A stretch of 34,795 nucleotides of DNA from assembly GCA_003249105.1 (NCBI GenBank), contig QBLT01000018.1, forward strand, positions 1-34,795, given 5' to 3'. Of the stretch, positions 29,110-34,795 are shown piece by piece (positions within the stretch are counted from its first letter, which is position 1; each line of letters opens with the position of its first letter). The position numbers and the translations under genes were made by a program. The notes below the pieces were generated by a model. That model saw only the letters and a list, made by a program, of their open reading frames with translations. It was not told the origin of the DNA and ran no database searches. This DNA is from Leptolyngbya sp. GTDB taxonomy: Bacteria > Cyanobacteriota > Cyanobacteriia > Phormidesmidales > Phormidesmidaceae.

Positions 29110-30392
29110 TCAATCAAGTTCTTTTGCTTCAGCAAATCCACCACAATCGGATGCACGTCATACCACAGCGCATCGTTTTCATATTCCAACACCATCAGGC
29201 CGTGGAGCAGTTTTACAAAACCTTTGCTGCTGGCATCGGAGGTTTCAGCAGTTTTATACACCCCCACCAAAAGATCATACAAATCGCTGCCAATCTGCCG
29301 GGCAAAGTCGTGACGCAAATTTCACAGCGCTACCGTCAAAATCTCATCGTTAATTTTAACGCTGTCGCTGTCGGGCTCAATTTCGAGCTGCACCATACAC
29401 TCCGTGCAGCATTCGCGGGCAATGCGCACCAGTTCTCGCATTACGCCCCCGCTTTTTAGCACTATCTGCCGGGCCGTCTGCGGATCGACTAGCTCGTTGG
29501 GCAGCCGCTTAGCCAGCACCGTCAAAAAAACATCGAAATTTTTGGCAACTGGCTCTGCATCAGGTTTGTGGCAGTCTACCTTGGCAAAAAACTTCGCCAC
29601 CGGAAACAGGTGCGGCCGCACAATGCCCTCAGAATTGAGCGCCCCCATCACCTGCGGCTCTTGCACCGCCGAGACTGGAATGGTGAACACCACCCGAAAC
29701 TGGGGTGAAAACAGCGACTTAATATTATTGCGATAGATATCTTCGACCAGGGGCAAATCCAGCTTATCCAGGTCGTCAATAATGACTAAAATTGGCTTTT
29801 TAGTGGCCGTTTGAATCGCCGCCGCCAGGCGATCGCACTTGCCCACCAGGTCAGAAATCCGCTTTTCAAACGTCTTCTCTAGCTCATCGCGAAAGCTCTT
29901 TTCTTGCTGAAGTTTGGCCGTCACCACATTGATGTCTGCCCCCAGCGCCATTTCCCCTGAGGTGGCCTGGCTTGAGGTTTGGGTACGCACCGTTGTATTG
30001 CAACCCAGCAGCGATTGTTTAATATCTTCCGCCACCGGAATGCTGCGTTTAGTGGCCTGGCTTAGCAGCTTGAGCGCGATCGCGTAGAGAATATTGACGT
30101 GGGTAATGCCGCTCATCTCAATCAAATCTGCGATCGAGAAAAACACCACCGAATGGTTGGGCTGCATCTCAATCGCTAGGCGCTTTAGCAGCGTAGACTT
30201 GCCGCAGCCCCGATGGCCCGCAAAAATAAACTTGCCGTTTTTAACCGACGCCTCAATCTCGCGCTTGAGCCGCACCATCACCGGCAGGCCATAGTCTACG
30301 CGAAACTGCTCAATGGTTTTTGATTCCACCAGGGGGAACAGGTCTAAATCTTTGTAGGCCTGCTGAAATCGCTCTAAAAGTGCCTGATCCAT
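29106..30392 (-). pseudogene. P-loop AAA ATPase gene interrupted by an in-frame TGA at 29322-29324
   Basis: FIFAGHRGCGKSTLLKRLAIE, KPILVIIDDLDKLD. ...EILTVAL-stop-NLRHDFARQIGSDLYDLLVGVYKT...KNLIE continues in the same frame to 29106, where it overlaps the TPR gene start. ATG at 30392 (MDQALLERF) preferred. Confidence 0.72.
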
Positions 30393-30689
30393 ACCACCTG
30401 ACACTGACGAAACCCCTCCATAGTACCGCCTTAGCCCAAGACCAACTAAAGCTCTGGGGTTCAACGAAGAATGTAGGGCTTTTAGCGATTGCATTAGACA
30501 GCAAGGCTTGACGTAGACAGCCTCCACTACGGAATGGTCAACATCTACCCTTCTAGGCACGGCTGAGGAAGCAGAACGGTGCGCCACCCTTTGACCCTCT
30601 CAAGACAAGACTCGTCCTTCTCTTTTTTGGTCTTCTGGAGACTTGTTCGAGTCTCAAGAAGAGACAGCTGCTCGCGGTTTGAACGTTGC

Positions 30690-33600
30690 CTATCCAGGCT
30701 GCAAACTGGCGTCATGGCTCTGAGGGCAGCAGCGGTTCCAGGCTTTTGGCACCACCTCTGGCCTCAGCGGTCGGCTAAAGAGATAGCCCTGGGCTTCGTG
30801 GCAGCCCTTGAGTTTCAGGAAAGTCACCTGGGCTTCCTCCTCGACACCCTCGGCAATAATAGTCATGCCCAGGGCTTGTCCTAGGGCGATTACCGCTGCG
30901 GCGATCGCCATGTCGTTGGCATCGTGGGGAATATCGCAGACAAAGGACTTGTCGATTTTGAGCTTGTCGATGGGCAGCAGCTTCAGGTAGCTCAGCGACG
31001 AATAGCCCGTACCAAAATCATCGATCGCAATTTGAATGCCCAGCCGCCGCAGCTGTTTCAGCTGCTGAATTTTGGCCTCAGTGCGCTGCATTACCAGGCG
31101 TTCGGTCACCTCTAGCTCCAGGTGTTGGGGGGGCAACCCGCTTTTGCGCAGCACATCCTCAACCACCTGGACGAAATTTTCGTGGTTGAGCTGCGAGGCC
31201 GCCACATTGACGGCAATGCGGCCAAAGTCGAGCCCCTGGTCGAGCCAGGTCTTGGCCTGGCAGCAGGCCGACTGCAGCACCCAGGTGCCGATTTCGTGAA
31301 TCAGGCCGCTTTGCTCCGCGATGGGGATAAAGTGGGCGGGGGAGATCTCCCCCAGCTCTGGATGTTGCCAGCGCAACAGCACCTCTAGCCCCACCCACCG
31401 CTGTGTCTGGAGGTTGATTTGGGGCTGATATACCAGGTGCAGCTGCTCCTGCTGGAGGGCTTTGCGCAGGGCATTGCCAAACAAGACATGCTCAAAGGCC
31501 GTGGCGGTCATTTCTTCGGCATAGAATCGGTAGGTGTTGCGGCCTTCCTCCTTAGCTTCGTACATGGCCGTGTCGGCGTAGCGCAACAGCGTCGCCGCTT
31601 CGCTGGCGTCGTCGGGAAACAGACTGATGCCAATGCTAGAGGTCATATGCACGGTCTGCCCTTCGAGTTTAAAGGGCGCTTCAAACACCGTCATCAGTCG
31701 AGCAATCGCGGCACCAATGTGGGCAATGTCTTTAACATCTTCGAGCACGATGACAAACTCATCGCCACTGATGCGAGCGATGCAGTCGTTGGCCCGCAGG
31801 ACCTGGCGCAGGCGATCGCCCAGCTGCTGGAGCAAACTGTCCCCAGCGCGATGGCCCAGGCTGTCGTTGATGTGCTTGAAGCGATCGAGATCGACAAACA
31901 ATACCGCTAGCCTAGTCTTTTGCCGAATGGCCTGCTGAATACTTTGCTCCAGGTGGACGTTGAGCCACAGCCGGTTGGGCAACCCGGTGAGCGGGTCGTG
32001 GTGGGCCAGGTGGTGCAGTCGCTCTTCAGACTGTTGCAGGGCGGCCAGGCTGCGGGAGAGTTCGGCAGTACGCTCGGCCACCCGCACTTCCAGGGTTTCG
32101 TTGTAGCGTTGCAGGGCCGCTTCCGCTCGCGCCCGCTCCAGACGCGGAAAAATTTGATTGGCCAGTTCACTCACCAGATCGATTTCGTCGGCGCGCCACT
32201 GGCGAGGGGTGGCATTGTAGATGGCCAGCAGCGATCGCAGTTGCCCATCTTGATGAAACGACACGGTGCAGAAGGCCTGAATGTTGAGGCTGGCGTAGCT
32301 GGCAGCATTGGTGCGCGGATCGATCTCCGTATCGCAGACCACGAAGGGTTTACCGTCGTGGGTATCGCGCAAAAAGTCGGGGGTCAAAAAGTCGGAGAGA
32401 CGATACACCCCAGTTAGGGGTATGCCATCCCCTAGGTGCCAGTCGCAGGTGATAGTTGCTTCCTGGGCGACGTGATCGAGCACAACAAAGGCGCAGGCAG
32501 ATAGCTGTAGGTAGGCTCCCAATTTTGCCCCGATGGTTTGCATGATTTCATTCGCGGTGGTCAGGCGCGACAGATCGACCGTGACTTCGGCCAAAAAAAC
32601 CGTATTTGCCTCGTGGCGCTTGCGATCGCTAATATCTCGGCAAATGCAGAGCTGCAAAAACTCATTGTCTGTATCGACCGCACTGACGGTAATCTCAACG
32701 TCGTAGGTAGAGCCATCCCGGCGGCGATGGACGGTTTCAAAGGTGCAGCCCACGAACTGTCGCGAGGCCACAATGTGGCTGAGCTCTGCCGGGCTCCATT
32801 TGGCATCCCAGTCAGAGACATGGAGCGTTAGCGTCTCCTCTAGGGTGCGTCCCAGCATGCGAGCGTAGCTTTCGTTGGCTTCGACCACGTTGCCCTGCCG
32901 ACTCAACACCACAATGCCGTCGGAGGAGCCGTCTAGGAGCGCCTTGCGGCGGTTGAGTTCCCGCGTCAGTTTTTCTTGGGCCTGTTTGCGATCGGTGATA
33001 TTAGTAAAGAGCACGGCAACGATGCCACTCCCTGCGCCGCCGTAGCGAAACGCCGAGGTCTCAAACCACTGCTCGCCCAGCCCCTCAACCACATGCTCTA
33101 ACCGCACCGGCTCGCCGGTCATGGCGACCTGGCCATACTGGTCGAGCCAAAACTGCTCGAAGTTGGGCACCAGCTCACGAATGCGTTTGCCCGCCATGGG
33201 CTGCCCCGCATGGTGCACAAAGGCGGGGTTGGTTTCTAAATATAGAAAATCGACCGCCTGGCCCTGCTCGTCAAAGATTATCTCGATCAGACAAAAGGCC
33301 TGATCAATGTTTTGGAACAGGGTGCGATATTTTTCTTCTGACTGGTGCAGGGCCGCCTCTGCCCTGGCTCGCTCGACCGCCGCCCAGGTGCGTTCAGCGG
33401 TTTCTTCCGCCAGTTTCACCTCCGCCTGGGTCCAGGTGCGGGGCGTTGTGGAATGGACCGCCAAACCGGCAACAAAATTGCCGGCTTTGACCAACGGGAT
33501 GCCCACGTGAGCGACAACTTGAACCGATGCGTAGGTAGCTCGCTCGGCGGGCGAGAGCTGGAGGTCATGGCGGACATCGGCCACAACCACCGAGCGACCG

Positions 33601-34277
33601 GCACAGAACTCGACAAAGATGGCCAGGCCAAACCCGGTGACAGGGTAACAGCCCGCAATGGTGTCAATGCCGCTGACGTAGTCCCGTTCGACACAGTACA
33701 GGTCATCTCGGCACTCAAAGTACAGGGTGCGGCTGGCGTTGAGATATTCGCCCAAAATGCGGCTGGCCGTGACTTGAATTTCGATGGGGTCAGCCAGCGA
33801 TCGCAGCGCATCAGACAGCCTCACCTGAAAGGCATCCAGTTCAGCGCTTCGGTGCAGCATGGGTTTAAGCTCTAGAGCCTGATGTAGGCGAGTGGGGGTA
33901 ATTTGCCCTGACACCCAGTAGTCGGTCGCCCCTGCCTTAAAGGCCTGCGCTGCTGCGTCAGCATCGCTGGGGCCGATCGCTATGATGGGCGGGCAGCGAT
34001 CGCTGAGCTGGGTTTTAAGCTGCTTGAGGCAATCAAATCCTCGCGGATCAGGCTGGTCAACGGCTAAAAAAATGAGCCGAAGGTTGTGGGCGTGGCACAG
34101 CTCTAAAATCGGCCCGTCGTAGCCCACCCCCAGCACTGGCCCCAAACCCTGGTCAGCCCGCTCTAGCAGGTGCTGGAATGAACTTGCAGTTACATCTGCA
34201 TCATTGATGACTAAAACAGTGCAGTCGGAGGGTGGCATAGAGGCATCGCCGGGGGCAAGGATCGGGGTTGGCGGCAT
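30690..34277 (-). CDS. Multi-sensor diguanylate cyclase/phosphodiesterase (receiver-like, GAF, PAS, PAS, GAF, GGDEF, EAL)
   Basis: FVDLDRFKHINDSLGHRAGDSLL...ISGDEFVIVLED; LEVLLRWQHPELG; IAIDDFGTGYSSLSYLKLLPIDKLKIDKSFV; GVEEEAQ. Confidence 0.93.
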   Translation of the reverse strand: MPPTPILAPGDASMPPSDCTVLVINDADVTASSFQHLLERADQGLGPVLGVGYDGPILELCHAHNLRLIFLAVDQPDPRGFDCLKQLKTQLSDRCPPIIAIGPSDADAAAQAFKAGATDYWVSGQITPTRLHQALELKPMLHRSAELDAFQVRLSDALRSLADPIEIQVTASRILGEYLNASRTLYFECRDDLYCVERDYVSGIDTIAGCYPVTGFGLAIFVEFCAGRSVVVADVRHDLQLSPAERATYASVQVVAHVGIPLVKAGNFVAGLAVHSTTPRTWTQAEVKLAEETAERTWAAVERARAEAALHQSEEKYRTLFQNIDQAFCLIEIIFDEQGQAVDFLYLETNPAFVHHAGQPMAGKRIRELVPNFEQFWLDQYGQVAMTGEPVRLEHVVEGLGEQWFETSAFRYGGAGSGIVAVLFTNITDRKQAQEKLTRELNRRKALLDGSSDGIVVLSRQGNVVEANESYARMLGRTLEETLTLHVSDWDAKWSPAELSHIVASRQFVGCTFETVHRRRDGSTYDVEITVSAVDTDNEFLQLCICRDISDRKRHEANTVFLAEVTVDLSRLTTANEIMQTIGAKLGAYLQLSACAFVVLDHVAQEATITCDWHLGDGIPLTGVYRLSDFLTPDFLRDTHDGKPFVVCDTEIDPRTNAASYASLNIQAFCTVSFHQDGQLRSLLAIYNATPRQWRADEIDLVSELANQIFPRLERARAEAALQRYNETLEVRVAERTAELSRSLAALQQSEERLHHLAHHDPLTGLPNRLWLNVHLEQSIQQAIRQKTRLAVLFVDLDRFKHINDSLGHRAGDSLLQQLGDRLRQVLRANDCIARISGDEFVIVLEDVKDIAHIGAAIARLMTVFEAPFKLEGQTVHMTSSIGISLFPDDASEAATLLRYADTAMYEAKEEGRNTYRFYAEEMTATAFEHVLFGNALRKALQQEQLHLVYQPQINLQTQRWVGLEVLLRWQHPELGEISPAHFIPIAEQSGLIHEIGTWVLQSACCQAKTWLDQGLDFGRIAVNVAASQLNHENFVQVVEDVLRKSGLPPQHLELEVTERLVMQRTEAKIQQLKQLRRLGIQIAIDDFGTGYSSLSYLKLLPIDKLKIDKSFVCDIPHDANDMAIAAAVIALGQALGMTIIAEGVEEEAQVTFLKLKGCHEAQGYLFSRPLRPEVVPKAWNRCCPQSHDASLQPG

Positions 34278-34708
34278 GGGGGAGGTGAGGCTGTCATGAC
34301 CAAGGGCGCAGCATTAGAGAGCATTAGAGCGTATGTCCCATTTTGCCCAGGTGAAACTCCCTAAATACTCCAGATCTGCTTTTGAACACAGATATTCAAA
34401 CTCCGGGTTCGCGCGGATTAGCCCAGGGGCTATTTCCTCAGCTGCCCTTTAGCTTGCCAGTTGGCCAGCGCCCCAGTGACGTATCATCACGGGAACAACA
34501 CTTTCTATAAAATTGCCGATTTTGCTAAATTAGCGTTTAAATTGCCAGCGATCGCCTCCTCCCTAGCCCTTTCCCGCAGGGTTGGGGGGTGGGAGGGATC
34601 GAGATCGAGGCATATCACCCAGATCCAGTTGTGTATCAGCGGCAGAGAGGGAACAAGCGGTGGAAATTGGCGTGATAATGAAGCCTAGTTACCCACCAAG
34701 GCAAGCCT

Positions 34709-34795
34709 GTGACCTCAGAAAAATCAGACGCGCCAGATGCGCCAAACGCGATCGAGCATCAGAACGTCCCCGTTGAGCATCGCAGTCTCCACGAC
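34709..34795 (+). CDS. Start of a protein truncated by the window edge, function unknown
   Basis: GTG start: (M)TSEKSDAPDAPNAIEHQNVPVEHRSLHD, open to the window end; weak RBS. Confidence 0.4.
   Translation, partial: MTSEKSDAPDAPNAIEHQNVPVEHRSLHD

Noticed and set aside
34311-34330. Direct 10-bp duplicate GCATTAGAGA/GCATTAGAGC
   Set aside because: Too short and isolated to interpret.

Overview
Cyanobacterial-type DNA: HIP1 sites (GCGATCGC) are frequent and the flanking genes look cyanobacterial. My main reading is a Tn7-like transposon of about 24.1 kb, proposed boundaries 3343-27489. Its ends form an imperfect 25-bp terminal inverted repeat, TGTGAyTTCkAGsATAwTTTGTCCG (21/25 matches by eye). 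One end carries a short TniQ, a TnsC-like ATPase and a fused TnsA-TnsB transposase. No CRISPR array or cas gene was seen. The cargo is a complete type-3 BREX locus (brxF-brxC-pglX(XI)-brxHII-pglZ-brxA). An AAA ATPase + DUF4276 (TOPRIM-like) pair sits between brxC and pglX, and a putative HEPN-type gene sits between pglX and brxHII. The HEPN-type gene has been cut near its 3' end by a ~115-bp MITE-like element with 18-bp perfect inverted repeats. The transposon appears to lie in the 3' end of a TPR-repeat gene: the last original codons (TEALKRRA-stop) can be read on the far side, about 24 kb away. A truncated paralogue of that TPR gene sits just inside the right end. Between tnsAB and a divergent ribbon-helix-helix gene there is a strict 8-bp-period array (nnGCTAAA, 10 units) that looks like an operator. 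Flanks: an AMP-binding acyl-CoA ligase (partial, absent from the ORF track), an AAA ATPase gene split by one in-frame TGA and coupled to the TPR gene, a GAF/PAS/GGDEF/EAL protein, and the start of another gene. All family calls come from reading motifs by eye. No database search was run.
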